Assembly: GCA_023428065.1 (NCBI GenBank)
Contig: JAEYZI010000087.1
Span: 1-64,000, forward strand
DNA: 64,000 bases
Origin: Actinomycetes bacterium
GTDB lineage: Bacteria; Actinomycetota; Actinomycetes; Actinomycetales; Microbacteriaceae
Reading direction: 5' to 3'
In this document: piece by piece, positions 6,796 to 14,864 of the stretch
Position numbering within the stretch: the stretch's first letter is position 1
Layout of the letters: every line of letters starts with the position of its first letter
Program-made: the position numbers and the translations under genes
Notes under the pieces: generated by a model
What the model saw: only the letters and a program-made list of their open reading frames with translations
What the model was told of the DNA's origin: nothing
Databases searched by the model: none

Positions 6796-7905
6796 TTGAG
6801 CATCAACATCAGTGTCGATGGCGTCACCAAGAGGTACGGCGACACGACGGTCATTCACGACCTCTCGGTCGAGATCGAACCCGGTGAGTTCTTCACCCTC
6901 CTCGGGCCCTCCGGATGCGGGAAGACGACGCTGCTGCGCATGCTCGCCGGCTTCAACTCGATCGAGCAGGGCGACATCTACTTCAACGAGCGTCGCATGA
7001 ACGACGTCGAGCCCGCGAAGCGCCGCATCGGCATGGTCTTCCAGAACTACGCGATCTTCCCGCACCTGAGCGTGCGCAAGAACGTCGAGTTCGGCCTGCG
7101 CAACATGGACGTTCCGCGCAAGGAGATCGGCGACCGGGCGCAGGAGTACATCGAGCTCGTGCAGATCCAGAAGTGGGCCGACGCGATGCCCGACCGCCTC
7201 TCGGGCGGTCAGCAGCAGCGCGTCGCCCTCGCCCGCGCCCTCGTCACCCACCCCGACGTGCTCCTCATGGACGAGCCGCTCTCGAACCTCGACGCGAAGC
7301 TCCGCGTCGAGATGCGCGAGGCCATCCGCGAGATCCAGAAGCGCGTCGGCACGACCACCGTCTACGTCACGCACGACCAGGAGGAGGCCATGGCCGTCTC
7401 CGACCGCATCGCGGTCATGCGCGACGGTTACATCCAGCAGCTCGGCACCCCGCGCGACCTGTACCACCGCCCGGCCAACGAGTTCGTCGCGAACTTCATC
7501 GGCCGCACCAACATCCTCGACGGCTCCCTCGCCCTCGGCGCGGATGCCGCGACCCTCACCGTCGCCGGCGCCGCCCTCGAGGTGCCCGCCGTGGCGGGCG
7601 CCGCGGACGGCCCCGTCAAGGTGTCGGTGCGCCCCGAGCAGTTCGTGCTCGACCCCGCCGCCACGAGCGGCATCCCGGCGACCGTGCGCCACGGCATGTT
7701 CCTCGGCATGAACACGCACTACCAGCTCGAGCTCGCCGACGGCACCGTCGTCGAGGCCGTGCAGGAGTCGGAGTACGAGGAGGGACTCGCCGAGGGCACG
7801 AAGGTGTTCCTCGACGTCAAGCGCCACCGGGTCAACATCCTCTCGGCCGACGGCTCGCGCAACCTGCGCGCCGCGGATGCCGCCCTCACGGGGGCCGTGC
7901 AGTGA
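6796..7905 (+). CDS. ABC importer ATP-binding protein (FbpC/AfuC-like)
   Basis: A 369-residue ATPase starting at TTG 6796, supported by CGGAGG at 6785-6790. Walker A GPSGCGKTT (about residues 37-45), Q-loop FQNYAIFPHL, signature LSGGQQQR, Walker B VLLMDEPLSNLD and switch THDQEEAM are all intact. The last 130 residues form a TOBE-type regulatory domain (SVRPEQFVLD). The protein belongs to the iron/spermidine/phosphonate/sugar-phosphate importer class. It energises uptake together with the fused permease that follows with a four-base overlap (GTGA at 7902-7905) and the lipoprotein binding protein after that. Control by the divergent SorC-type regulator is likely. Confidence 0.93.
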   Translation: MSINISVDGVTKRYGDTTVIHDLSVEIEPGEFFTLLGPSGCGKTTLLRMLAGFNSIEQGDIYFNERRMNDVEPAKRRIGMVFQNYAIFPHLSVRKNVEFGLRNMDVPRKEIGDRAQEYIELVQIQKWADAMPDRLSGGQQQRVALARALVTHPDVLLMDEPLSNLDAKLRVEMREAIREIQKRVGTTTVYVTHDQEEAMAVSDRIAVMRDGYIQQLGTPRDLYHRPANEFVANFIGRTNILDGSLALGADAATLTVAGAALEVPAVAGAADGPVKVSVRPEQFVLDPAATSGIPATVRHGMFLGMNTHYQLELADGTVVEAVQESEYEEGLAEGTKVFLDVKRHRVNILSADGSRNLRAADAALTGAVQ

Positions 7906-9626
7906 CGACCGCGATCGACGCCGACACGCCGGCACCCGTGCTCACGCCCGGCGGGGGCCCCGCCCGCCGGAACCGCAGCCTCAAGCAGGTCGACTTCTGG
8001 ACGTTCGTCTCCCTCGCGCTTCTCGTGCTCTTCGGGCTGTTCCTCATCTACCCGCTGTGGGGCGTGCTCAAGGAGTCCGTGGTGAGCGGCGAGGGCGAGT
8101 TCACCCTCGAGTACTTCGTCGACTTCTTCGCGAAGAGCTACTACTTCTCGACGATCTTCAACAGCTTCATCCTGAGCATCGCGGTGACCGCCGTCGCCCT
8201 GCTCATCGGCATCCCGTTCTCGTACTTCTACACGTACGTCAAGCTGCGCGGCCAGAAGCTGCTCTTCGTCGGTGCCGTGCTGTCGTGCATGTCGGCCCCG
8301 TTCATCGGCGCGTACTCGTGGATCCTGCTGCTCGGTCGCAACGGGCTCGTCACGAGCACGATCAAGTCGGTGTTCCCGTGGATCGACGTGCCGAGCATCT
8401 ACGGTTTCGGCGGACTCGTGCTCGTGCTGAGCCTCAAGCTCTTCCCGCTCGTGTCGGTCTACATGAACGGCGCCTTCCGCAGCATCGACAACTCCCTCGT
8501 CGAGGCCGCGTCGCTCATGGGGAGCACGGGTCTCAAGCGCATCCTCACGGTGTCGCTGCGCCTCACGGTGCCGACGATGCTCGCTGCGTCGCTGCTCGTC
8601 TTCATGCGCACCTTCGCCGACTTCGGCACCCCGCTGCTCATCGGCGAGGGCTTCCGCACCTTCACGGTCGAGATCTACAACCAGTACCTCGGCGAGTCCG
8701 GCGGCAACCACAACTTCGCCGCCGCGATCGGCATCATCGGCGTGATCGTCACCGCCGTCGTGTTCTGGTTCCAGAAGTACGCGGCCGGCAAGTTCACCTT
8801 CACGCTCAAGTCGAGCGCGCCTGTCGTGCGCGTGAAGCCCCGCGGCATCCGCGGCGCCCTCATCTACGTGTACATGTACGCGCTCGTGGGCCTGTCGATC
8901 CTGCCGCAGTTCTACGTGATGTACCTCTCGTTCCGGAACAGCAACGCGTCGGTGTTCCTCGACGGCTACTCGTTCGCGAACTACGAGCTCGCCATGGACC
9001 GCCTGCTCGTGCGCTCGACCCTCAACACCATCTGGTTCGGCACGATCTCGATGGCGATCATCGTCGTCATCTCGGTGCTCATCGCCTACCTCGTGGTGCG
9101 ACGCTCGAACGTCGTCAACAACTTCCTCGACACGATGGCGATGATCCCGTACATCCTGCCGGGCGCCGTCATCGGCATCGCGCTCGTCATCGCGTTCAAC
9201 GGGCAGCCGCTCGTGCTCACGGGAACCGCCGCGATCATGATCCTCGCGCTCGTGATCCGACGGATGCCGTACACGATCCGCTCGGCGACGGCGACGCTCA
9301 TGCACATCCCGATGTCGATGGAGGAGGCGTCCCGCAGCCTCGGCGCATCGAAGTTCAAGACGTTCCGCAAGATCACCGTGCCGATGATGGCGAACGGCAT
9401 CACCTCGGGCGCGATCCTCAGCTTCGTCGCGATCGTGACCGAGATGGCTGCGGGGATCATCCTCTACAACAACCAGACGATCACCCTCACGATGTCCGCG
9501 TACGTCGCGATCGCGCGCGGCAACTACGGCCTCGCCTGCGCCTTCGCCACCGTGCTCACGGTGCTGACCGCCATCGTGCTGTTCGTCTACCTGCGCTTCA
9601 CGCGAGAGGAGGACGTGACGATGTAG
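7902..9626 (+). CDS. Fused two-domain ABC importer permease (FbpB/AfuB-like)
   Basis: A 574-residue integral membrane protein beginning at GTG 7902, overlapping the ATPase stop. It contains two homologous permease halves (about residues 25-290 and 310-570), each with about six hydrophobic segments and an EAA loop: LVEAASLMGSTGLKRI in the first half and MEEASRSLGASKFKTF in the second. One chain therefore forms the whole transmembrane pore, as in FbpB of ferric-iron importers and AfuB of the sugar-phosphate importer AfuABC. The adjoining dehydrogenase and phosphatase favour an organic phosphate as substrate over iron (inference). It is followed 64 bases later by the solute-binding protein. Confidence 0.92.
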   Translation: MTTAIDADTPAPVLTPGGGPARRNRSLKQVDFWTFVSLALLVLFGLFLIYPLWGVLKESVVSGEGEFTLEYFVDFFAKSYYFSTIFNSFILSIAVTAVALLIGIPFSYFYTYVKLRGQKLLFVGAVLSCMSAPFIGAYSWILLLGRNGLVTSTIKSVFPWIDVPSIYGFGGLVLVLSLKLFPLVSVYMNGAFRSIDNSLVEAASLMGSTGLKRILTVSLRLTVPTMLAASLLVFMRTFADFGTPLLIGEGFRTFTVEIYNQYLGESGGNHNFAAAIGIIGVIVTAVVFWFQKYAAGKFTFTLKSSAPVVRVKPRGIRGALIYVYMYALVGLSILPQFYVMYLSFRNSNASVFLDGYSFANYELAMDRLLVRSTLNTIWFGTISMAIIVVISVLIAYLVVRRSNVVNNFLDTMAMIPYILPGAVIGIALVIAFNGQPLVLTGTAAIMILALVIRRMPYTIRSATATLMHIPMSMEEASRSLGASKFKTFRKITVPMMANGITSGAILSFVAIVTEMAAGIILYNNQTITLTMSAYVAIARGNYGLACAFATVLTVLTAIVLFVYLRFTREEDVTM

Positions 9627-9690
9627 GTCCGGCAACGGAGCTAGGCCCTTGGACACCACACAGCAGCAACACCTGACAAAGAAAGACACT

Positions 9691-10755
9691 ATGAAGATCA
9701 ACAAGATCGCCGCGGCCGGCACGGGTCTCGCGCTCACCGCCGCTCTCGCACTCGCCGGTTGCTCGGCGGCCGACCTCGAGGGCGGCAACGGAGGCGACGG
9801 CGCCTCCGAGAACATGAACCTCGTTCTCTACTCGACGATGACCGAGAACGACCTCGAGGCGCTCAGCACGATCCTCGACGCCGAGTTCCCCGGCATCTCC
9901 ATCGAGGTCGTGAGCGGCAACGCGGGCGAGCTCACCACCCGTATCCAGTCGGAGAGCTCGAACCCCCAGGGCGACATGATGTGGGGCGGACTCGACACCG
10001 CCGACGGCGACAACTACACCGACCTCTTCGAGCACTGGCTCTCGAGCCACGAGGGCGACGTGCTGCCGCAGTACCAGTCGCCGAACGGCTTCTACAACGT
10101 CGACCACATCTCCTCGGTCGCGTTCGCGGTCAACCCGACGCTCGCCGAGGAGCTCGGCGTCGAGATCACCGGGTACCAGGACCTGCTGAACCCCGCCCTC
10201 AAGGGCAAGATCCTCATGGCCGACCCGACCTCTTCGTCGTCGGCGTGGAACAACGTCAGCAACATCATGGCCGTCTACGGCTACGACTCGGACGAGTCGT
10301 GGGAGTACCTCGAGGCGCTCCTGCGCAACGACCTCGTGATCGCGTCGTCGTCGTCGGCCGCGTTCAAGAGCGTCTCGGACGGCGAGTACGTCGTCGGCCT
10401 CACCTACGAGGACGGCATCGCGAGCCTCATCAAGAGCGGCGCTCAGGACATCGAGCTCGTCTACCCGAAGGAGGGCACGAGCGCCTCGGCGTTCGCCACC
10501 GCCGTCATCAAGGGCGGCCCGAACCCCGAGCTCGCCAAGAAGGTCATCGACTACCTCATGAGCCCCGAGGGCCAGGTCGCACTCGCCGAGGCGATCGGCA
10601 CCGTGCGCATGACCACCTCGGCTCCCTACGAGACCGAGTACCTCCCGCCGTACGACTCGGTCACCTGGGTCGACCGCGACGTCGAGTGGCTCACGGAGAA
10701 CCGTGAGGCCGTCGTCGAGCGCTGGATCGACCTCTTCACCGAGATCCGCGGCTGA
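9691..10755 (+). CDS. ABC importer substrate-binding lipoprotein (FbpA/AfuA-like)
   Basis: A 354-residue extracellular lipoprotein. ATG 9691 is chosen because MKINKIAAAGTGLALTAALA followed by the LAGC lipobox makes a proper lipoprotein signal peptide; Cys is about residue 26. The mature part has the type-II periplasmic-binding fold: NLVLYSTMTENDLEALSTIL, MMWGGLDTADG, FYNVDHISSVAFAVNPT, LADPTSSSSAWNN-like and LTYEDGIASLIKSGA. This is the FbpA/AfuA branch, whose members bind ferric iron, phosphonates, thiamine or sugar phosphates. The usual tandem tyrosines of ferric-binding FbpA are not obvious near the C-terminus, which agrees with a non-iron ligand. A hairpin after the stop may set a higher mRNA level for this gene. 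Confidence 0.9.
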   Translation: MKINKIAAAGTGLALTAALALAGCSAADLEGGNGGDGASENMNLVLYSTMTENDLEALSTILDAEFPGISIEVVSGNAGELTTRIQSESSNPQGDMMWGGLDTADGDNYTDLFEHWLSSHEGDVLPQYQSPNGFYNVDHISSVAFAVNPTLAEELGVEITGYQDLLNPALKGKILMADPTSSSSAWNNVSNIMAVYGYDSDESWEYLEALLRNDLVIASSSSAAFKSVSDGEYVVGLTYEDGIASLIKSGAQDIELVYPKEGTSASAFATAVIKGGPNPELAKKVIDYLMSPEGQVALAEAIGTVRMTTSAPYETEYLPPYDSVTWVDRDVEWLTENREAVVERWIDLFTEIRG

Positions 10756-10765
10756 GTTCCGCCTC

Positions 10766-10797
10766 GGGTCGGTCCCCGGAGTCCCGGGGGCCGACCC
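10766..10797 (+). terminator. Intercistronic hairpin after the binding-protein gene
   Basis: A 14-base stem (GGGTCGGTCCCCGG at 10766-10779 pairing with 10784-10797, one G-T pair) with a four-base loop lies 11 bases past the binding-protein stop. There is no T-run, so it may act as an mRNA 3' stabiliser or partial terminator before the dehydrogenase gene. Confidence 0.6.
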
Positions 10798-10868
10798 ACC
10801 GCGGCGACGCCGCACCCACATTCATCCGCCGACCGGCGCACCTCTCTCTCCATCTCGAAGGAACACCC

Positions 10869-11921
10869 ATGTCCGTGCCCTCGTCCATGCTCGCGAGCGT
10901 GCTCGTCGCGCCCCAGAAGATCGAACTCGAGCGCCGTGACGTGCCGCAGCCCGGTCCGGGGCAGGTTCTCGCCCGCGTCACCGCGGTCGGCTGCTGCGGA
11001 TCCGACACCCACTTCTTCGAGACCGGTCACGTCGGCGACATCGTCGTCGACGGCCCCATCGTGCTCGGGCACGAGACCGCCGGCCAGATCGTCGCGGTCG
11101 GCGAGGGCGTCGGTGCCGCGCGGATCGGCCAGCGCGTCGCGATCGACCCGCAGCGTCCGTGTCGGCGCTGCCACTACTGCAAGCACGGCGAGTCGCACCT
11201 GTGCCCCGACATGAAGATGTACGGCGCCTACCCGACCGACGGCTCGTTCGCCGAGTACGTCATCATCGACGACGACTTCGCCTACGCGATCCCCGACAGC
11301 ATGAGCGACGAGGAGGGCGCGCTCGTCGAGCCGCTCTCGGTCGCCGTGCACGCCGCGCGCCGCGCCGGCATCACGAGCGGGTCGAAGGTCTTCATCACGG
11401 GCGCCGGCCCGATCGGCATCATGTGCGCGGAGGCCGCGCGCGCCTTCGGCGCCACCGAGATCGTCGTGAGCGACCCCATGCAGCTGCGTCGGGAGACCGC
11501 CGCCCGCCACGGCGCCACCGAGACCCTCGACCCGATGGCAGGCGACCTCGAGCGCTTCGACCGTCACTTCGACGTCTACCTCGACGCCTCGGGCAATGCC
11601 CGCGCGATCCAGGCGGCGTTCTCCACCATCCGTCCGAGCGGCATCGCCGTGCTCGTGGGCATGGGGAGCCTCGACCTCGAGCTGCCGATCGCGATGATCC
11701 AGCACCGCGAGATCACGGTCACGGGCACGTTCCGCTACGTCAACACGTGGCCGACCGCGATCGAGCTCATGACCTCCGGGCGGGTGAAGGTCGACGACCT
11801 CGTCACCGGCACGTACGGGCTCGACGTCGTCGACGAGGCGCTCATGCGCGCCAAGACCGACCCGACCGCGATCAAGACGATGATCGTGCCCGCGCTCACC
11901 CCCGCGCAGGGCGCGGCGTGA
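10869..11921 (+). CDS. Zinc-dependent polyol/L-iditol-type dehydrogenase
   Basis: A 350-residue medium-chain dehydrogenase of the sorbitol dehydrogenase type. Catalytic zinc ligands are visible as the Cys of VGCCGSD, the His of GHE (LGHETAG) and the Glu of LVEPLS. The structural-zinc cysteine cluster reads CRRCHYCKHGESHLC. The NAD-binding GAGPIG motif (about residues 179-184) is followed by IVVSDP, where the Asp favours NAD. The enzyme would oxidise a polyol hydroxyl to a ketose. Placed after a sugar or sugar-phosphate importer and overlapping a HAD phosphatase by four bases, it probably acts on the dephosphorylated polyol. AAGGAA precedes the ATG. Confidence 0.9.
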   Translation: MSVPSSMLASVLVAPQKIELERRDVPQPGPGQVLARVTAVGCCGSDTHFFETGHVGDIVVDGPIVLGHETAGQIVAVGEGVGAARIGQRVAIDPQRPCRRCHYCKHGESHLCPDMKMYGAYPTDGSFAEYVIIDDDFAYAIPDSMSDEEGALVEPLSVAVHAARRAGITSGSKVFITGAGPIGIMCAEAARAFGATEIVVSDPMQLRRETAARHGATETLDPMAGDLERFDRHFDVYLDASGNARAIQAAFSTIRPSGIAVLVGMGSLDLELPIAMIQHREITVTGTFRYVNTWPTAIELMTSGRVKVDDLVTGTYGLDVVDEALMRAKTDPTAIKTMIVPALTPAQGAA

Positions 11922-12595
11922 GCCCTGCGAGCCCGGCCGCCGTCGAGGCGGCCAGGACCGTGCTCGTCCAGGAGCTGCTGTTCGACATGGACGGCACCCT
12001 CGTCAACTCGATCCCCGCGGTCGAGCACGCGTGGCGCGAGTGGGCCGTCGAAGTGGGCGTCGAGCTCCCCGCGGTGCTCTCGTTCCACGGGCGCACGGCG
12101 CGCGACCTCGTGGGCAGCTTCGTGCCGGCGCACGACGTCGACCGCGCGGTCGACCGGCTCAACGAACTCGAGAGCACGTCGACCCACCCGATCCCGACCG
12201 TCGCGGGCGCGCTCGACCTCATCGTGCGGATCCCGCGGGAACGCTGGGCGATCGTGACCTCGGCCGCGTACCCGGTCGCACGGGCGCGGCTCGCCGCGGC
12301 GGGCGTGCCGGTGCCCGACCATCTCGTGACCGGAAGCGATGTCGCGAACGGCAAGCCGCATCCGGAGCCGTTCCAACGCGGGCGCCGCCACGGCGGCGAC
12401 GCGATCGCCTTCGAAGACACGGTCGCCGGTCTGCGTTCGGCGTCGGGCGCAGGGTGCCTGACGGTGGGGGTCGTCGGCACGACGCCTCTCGAGGAGCTGC
12501 GCGAGCACGCGGACTTCGTGGTGGCGTCGCTCGAGGCCGTGACGGTCGCCGATGTGGGGGCATCGGGCATCCGTCTGAACATCGCGGCGATCTAG
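11918..12595 (+). CDS. HAD-superfamily sugar phosphatase
   Basis: A 225-residue protein starting at GTG 11918, overlapping the dehydrogenase stop. HAD motif I is DMDGTLVNS (about residues 24-32, nucleophile Asp). Motif II is the Ser/Thr of VTSAAYP, motif III the Lys in ANGKPHPEPF, and motif IV the acidic pair in AFEDTVAGL. A helical cap follows motif I, as in DOG1/GPP-type sugar and polyol phosphatases. The chain is cytosolic. With the importer and polyol dehydrogenase it completes a route in which an imported phosphorylated sugar or polyol is dephosphorylated and oxidised (inference). It ends convergent with the sigma-factor gene, with a strong hairpin between them. Confidence 0.88.
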   Translation: MSPASPAAVEAARTVLVQELLFDMDGTLVNSIPAVEHAWREWAVEVGVELPAVLSFHGRTARDLVGSFVPAHDVDRAVDRLNELESTSTHPIPTVAGALDLIVRIPRERWAIVTSAAYPVARARLAAAGVPVPDHLVTGSDVANGKPHPEPFQRGRRHGGDAIAFEDTVAGLRSASGAGCLTVGVVGTTPLEELREHADFVVASLEAVTVADVGASGIRLNIAAI

Positions 12596-12616
12596 GGGAG
12601 GGGACCTTTCCGCACT

Positions 12617-12654
12617 CGCGGGGCCGGGCACGGGCGCACGTGTCCGGCCCCGCG
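12617..12654. terminator. Hairpin between convergent phosphatase and sigma-factor genes
   Basis: A 15-base stem with one mismatch (CGCGGGGCCGGGCAC at 12617-12631 pairing with 12640-12654) and an eight-base loop fills the gap between two converging genes. It can form on either transcript, so it is probably a bidirectional terminator; it lacks a T-run. Confidence 0.65.
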
Positions 12655-12674
12655 CCATGTCCGGCGCGGTGGCG

Positions 12675-13724
12675 TCAGCGTGTCGGGGGAGCCAGGCGAA
12701 TGTCGTCCTCCGCCTCGACGGCAGCGAGTGCCGCACGCGCCCCCGCGCTCGGCGCGACCGCCACGAGACCCCGGTGCAGCTTCACGAGCGCCGCGCGGTC
12801 GAGGGTGCCCGTGCGCGCCCGCTCGCAGTGCACCGACTGGATGGCGGCCTCCAGCTGGAAACGGCCGAGCGGCCGCCCGAGCGTGGATGCGCGTCGCAGC
12901 AACGCCTCGCCCTCGGCGATGAGCTCGCGATCCCACAGCGCCGTATCCTGCTCGTCGATCCCGGGCCAGGGGTCGCCGACGCGCGCGGGCGCCCGCGACT
13001 GCGCGAACGTGAGGAGCGCCGCGAGCCCCCACGCCTCCGGCTCGTCGCCCAGGAGGGTCGCGAGGAGCACCGCGAGCCAGCGCGCCTCGTCCGCGATCGA
13101 CTCGCGGTAGCGCTCGCCCTGGCTGAGCCAGTCGATCGCGTACGCGCCGTAGATCGCCTGCAACACGGTCGGCAGGCGCTCCGGCATCTCGGCGGGCGTG
13201 GGTGTGCGGAACGGGATGCCCGCATCCCGGATGCGGCGCTTGGCCCGCACGAGCCGTTGCGCCATCGCCGCGGCCTCGACGTCGAAGACGCGCGCGACGC
13301 TCGCGGCGTCGAAGCCGAGCACCGCCTGCAGCATGAGCGGCGTGCGGATGCCGGGGTCGATGGCGGGGTGCGCGCACACGAAGAGCAGCTCGAGCCGCCG
13401 GTCGGGGATGCGCTCGGCGCGCTCCACCCACGCGTCGAGCTCGGAGGGGTCCGCGACGTCGAGCCCTGGCTCGAGCGCGACCGAGGTGCGCTGCGCCGCC
13501 GAGGCGAGCAGGTCCCTCAGCCGGTTGCGGGCCACCGTCACGAGCCATCCCTCCGGGTTCGCCGGTACGCCCTCGACGGGCCAGAGCCGCAGGGCGCGTT
13601 CGAAGGCGTCGCCGAGCGCGTCCTCGGCGAGCGCGAGGTCGCGGGTCGTGGCGGCGAGCACCGCCACGAGGCGGCCGTAGGACGCGCGCGCGGCGCGCAC
13701 CACGGCCTCCTCCGACGCGCTCAA
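12675..13724 (-). CDS. ECF sigma factor with long C-terminal domain (ECF42-like)
   Basis: About 349 residues. Sigma-2 covers about residues 1-75 (DLALAEDALGDAFERALRLW, then EGWLVTVARNRLRDLL). Sigma-4 covers about 105-165 (RTPLMLQAVLGFDAASVARV). A roughly 190-residue helical C-terminal extension follows. This layout, with a DGPF-motif partner directly upstream, fits the ECF42 group, which lacks an anti-sigma factor and is thought to be self-controlled through the extension. No ATG is available: the best start is TTG 13724, whose TTGA overlaps the stop of the DGPF gene, so translation is coupled. A later GTG is possible but would cut sigma-2. Confidence 0.85.
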   Translation of the reverse strand: MSASEEAVVRAARASYGRLVAVLAATTRDLALAEDALGDAFERALRLWPVEGVPANPEGWLVTVARNRLRDLLASAAQRTSVALEPGLDVADPSELDAWVERAERIPDRRLELLFVCAHPAIDPGIRTPLMLQAVLGFDAASVARVFDVEAAAMAQRLVRAKRRIRDAGIPFRTPTPAEMPERLPTVLQAIYGAYAIDWLSQGERYRESIADEARWLAVLLATLLGDEPEAWGLAALLTFAQSRAPARVGDPWPGIDEQDTALWDRELIAEGEALLRRASTLGRPLGRFQLEAAIQSVHCERARTGTLDRAALVKLHRGLVAVAPSAGARAALAAVEAEDDIRLAPPTR

Positions 13725-14104
13725 TGGTGCGTGTAGGCGGTCCAGGCGCCGTCGACGTAGCGCGTCGCGGTGGGGCGGATCTCGACGTGGCCGTAGGCGG
13801 CAGGCGGCGCCTGACGCGCCCACTCGATCGCGGCATCCAGGTCGGGCACGTCGATCACGACGATGCCGCCGAGCTTCTCGTGCGTGTCGACGAACGGGCC
13901 GTCCTGCACGACGAGCTCGCCGCCCGCGAGGGTCAGCGTGGTCGTGGTCGCGACGGGCTGCAGCACCTCGGCGCTCGCGAGCACGTCGGCCGCGTCGAGC
14001 GCCGCCGCGTAGTCGTCGAAGGCGCGCATGCCCTCGGCGAGAGCCTCGGGGCCGAGCTCCTCGGCCGTCATCTCGGGGTAGTGCAGCAGCAGGGTGTAAC
14101 GCAT
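13721..14104 (-). CDS. DGPF/YCII-domain protein
   Basis: A 127-residue protein of the YCII superfamily. The diagnostic DGPF motif lies in VVQDGPFVDTHEKLGGIVVI (about residues 67-86). The start MRYTLLLHYPEMTAEELG and the pattern DLDAAIEWARQAP are typical, and a terminal His pair occurs in YTHH. DGPF proteins are small ferredoxin-like-fold proteins of unknown catalytic role that are characteristic targets and neighbours of ECF42-type sigma factors. It is the first gene of a two-gene operon with the sigma factor, behind an ECF-like promoter, so it probably belongs to the autoregulated response. Confidence 0.88.
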   Translation of the reverse strand: MRYTLLLHYPEMTAEELGPEALAEGMRAFDDYAAALDAADVLASAEVLQPVATTTTLTLAGGELVVQDGPFVDTHEKLGGIVVIDVPDLDAAIEWARQAPPAAYGHVEIRPTATRYVDGAWTAYTHH

Positions 14105-14141
14105 ATCGGTGTCCTTCCGTGAGAGTACGTGTCACCGGGAT

Positions 14142-14168
14142 GACGATCGAGCACCCCGCCGATCGACA
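14142..14168 (-). promoter_or_regulatory. Candidate ECF promoter of the DGPF-sigma operon
   Basis: On the minus strand TGTCGA (14163-14168) is followed after exactly 17 bases by CGTC (14142-14145), the usual shape of ECF-type promoters, 38 bases upstream of the DGPF start. It fits autoregulation by the sigma factor of the same operon. Confidence 0.55.
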
Positions 14169-14172
14169 CGCG

Positions 14173-14730
14173 TCAGCGCATCGCGTACCGCAGGTAGGCG
14201 CCGCCGCCCGTGAAACGGTGCTCGTCGAGCAGCTCGAGCTCGCGCCGGATGCCGTGCTCGAGGTACGGGGTGCCGCCGCCCAGCAGCACGGGCATCACGA
14301 TGAGGTGCAGCTCGTCGAGCACGCCCGCGCGCGCCGCCTCGGACGCGAGGATGCCGCCGCCGATGAGCACGGGCGCGCGCGACCCGGCCTTCCAGCGCTC
14401 GACCTCGGCGACGTCGAACCGGTCCCGCAGCTCCGCGCGGCGCATCCGCGTCTCGCCGAGGGTGCGCGAGTAGACGATCTTGTCGACCTTCTGCCAGTTG
14501 CGCCACCACTCCACCATCGGCCCCTCGAGCTCGTCTTGTTCGACGTCATCCCAATAGAGCATGACGTCGTGGTTGCGCCGGCCGTAGAGGTGCAGCGTGG
14601 TCTCGTGGAAGAGCTCGTTGACGAAGGTGTGGATCTCGTCGTCGGGGGTGCTCCAGTCGAAGCGGCCGTCGGCGTCTTCCCGGAAGTTGTCGAGTGACAC
14701 GGTGCTGAAGTAGATGAGCGGCGCTGGCAT
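14173..14730 (-). CDS. Dihydrofolate reductase family protein (RibD C-terminal type)
   Basis: A 185-residue protein of the DHFR/RibD-C superfamily. It shows IYFSTVSLDNFREDADGRFDW-like residues at the N-terminus, LYGRRNHDVML, IVYSRTL, the VLIGGGILASEA dinucleotide-binding segment and IVMPVLLGGGTPYLE near the C-terminus. Members reduce flavin precursors or unknown NADPH substrates; this is not the folA-type enzyme. ATG 14730 is preferred because a TACGCT -10 box ends exactly six bases before it, implying a leaderless transcript; GTG 14745 would be an alternative. A 17-base dyad shared with the TetR/MFS promoter (26720-26736) covers the -10 box, so TetR control is likely. Confidence 0.82.
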   Translation of the reverse strand: MPAPLIYFSTVSLDNFREDADGRFDWSTPDDEIHTFVNELFHETTLHLYGRRNHDVMLYWDDVEQDELEGPMVEWWRNWQKVDKIVYSRTLGETRMRRAELRDRFDVAEVERWKAGSRAPVLIGGGILASEAARAGVLDELHLIVMPVLLGGGTPYLEHGIRRELELLDEHRFTGGGAYLRYAMR

Positions 14731-14746
14731 GTGGACAGCGTACACA
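14730..14746. promoter_or_regulatory. TetR-type operator, copy 1, over the DHFR-family promoter
   Basis: TGTGGACAGCGTACACA is an imperfect dyad (arms TGTGgAC and GTaCACA). It differs in one central base from the dyad at 26720-26736 beside the tetR gene. It overlaps the minus-strand -10 box TACGCT at 14737-14742. A matching -35 (GTGACC, 14760-14765) lies 17 bases upstream of that box. A repressor bound here would block initiation. Confidence 0.7.
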
Positions 14747-14864
14747 TCCCCGGTTCGCGGGTCACGTGCCGCGTGCGCGTCGCGGCTACAGGCCGGATGA
14801 CCCGCACGGGGCTCGGATTGGCCCTCAGCTGCCGATCCAGCCTGTACGCGGTCGGCGGGGGCGG

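Noticed and set aside
6915..7901. Upstream part of a 903-codon frame running into the permease gene
   Set aside because: This part lies over the ABC ATPase gene and reads as Arg-rich noise. The permease proper begins at GTG 7902, overlapping the ATPase stop.
9691..10755. Reading the importer binding protein as a ferric-iron-binding protein
   Set aside because: The fold allows it, but I see no clear iron-coordinating tyrosine pair. The operon partners (polyol dehydrogenase, HAD phosphatase, SorC regulator) fit organophosphate uptake better.
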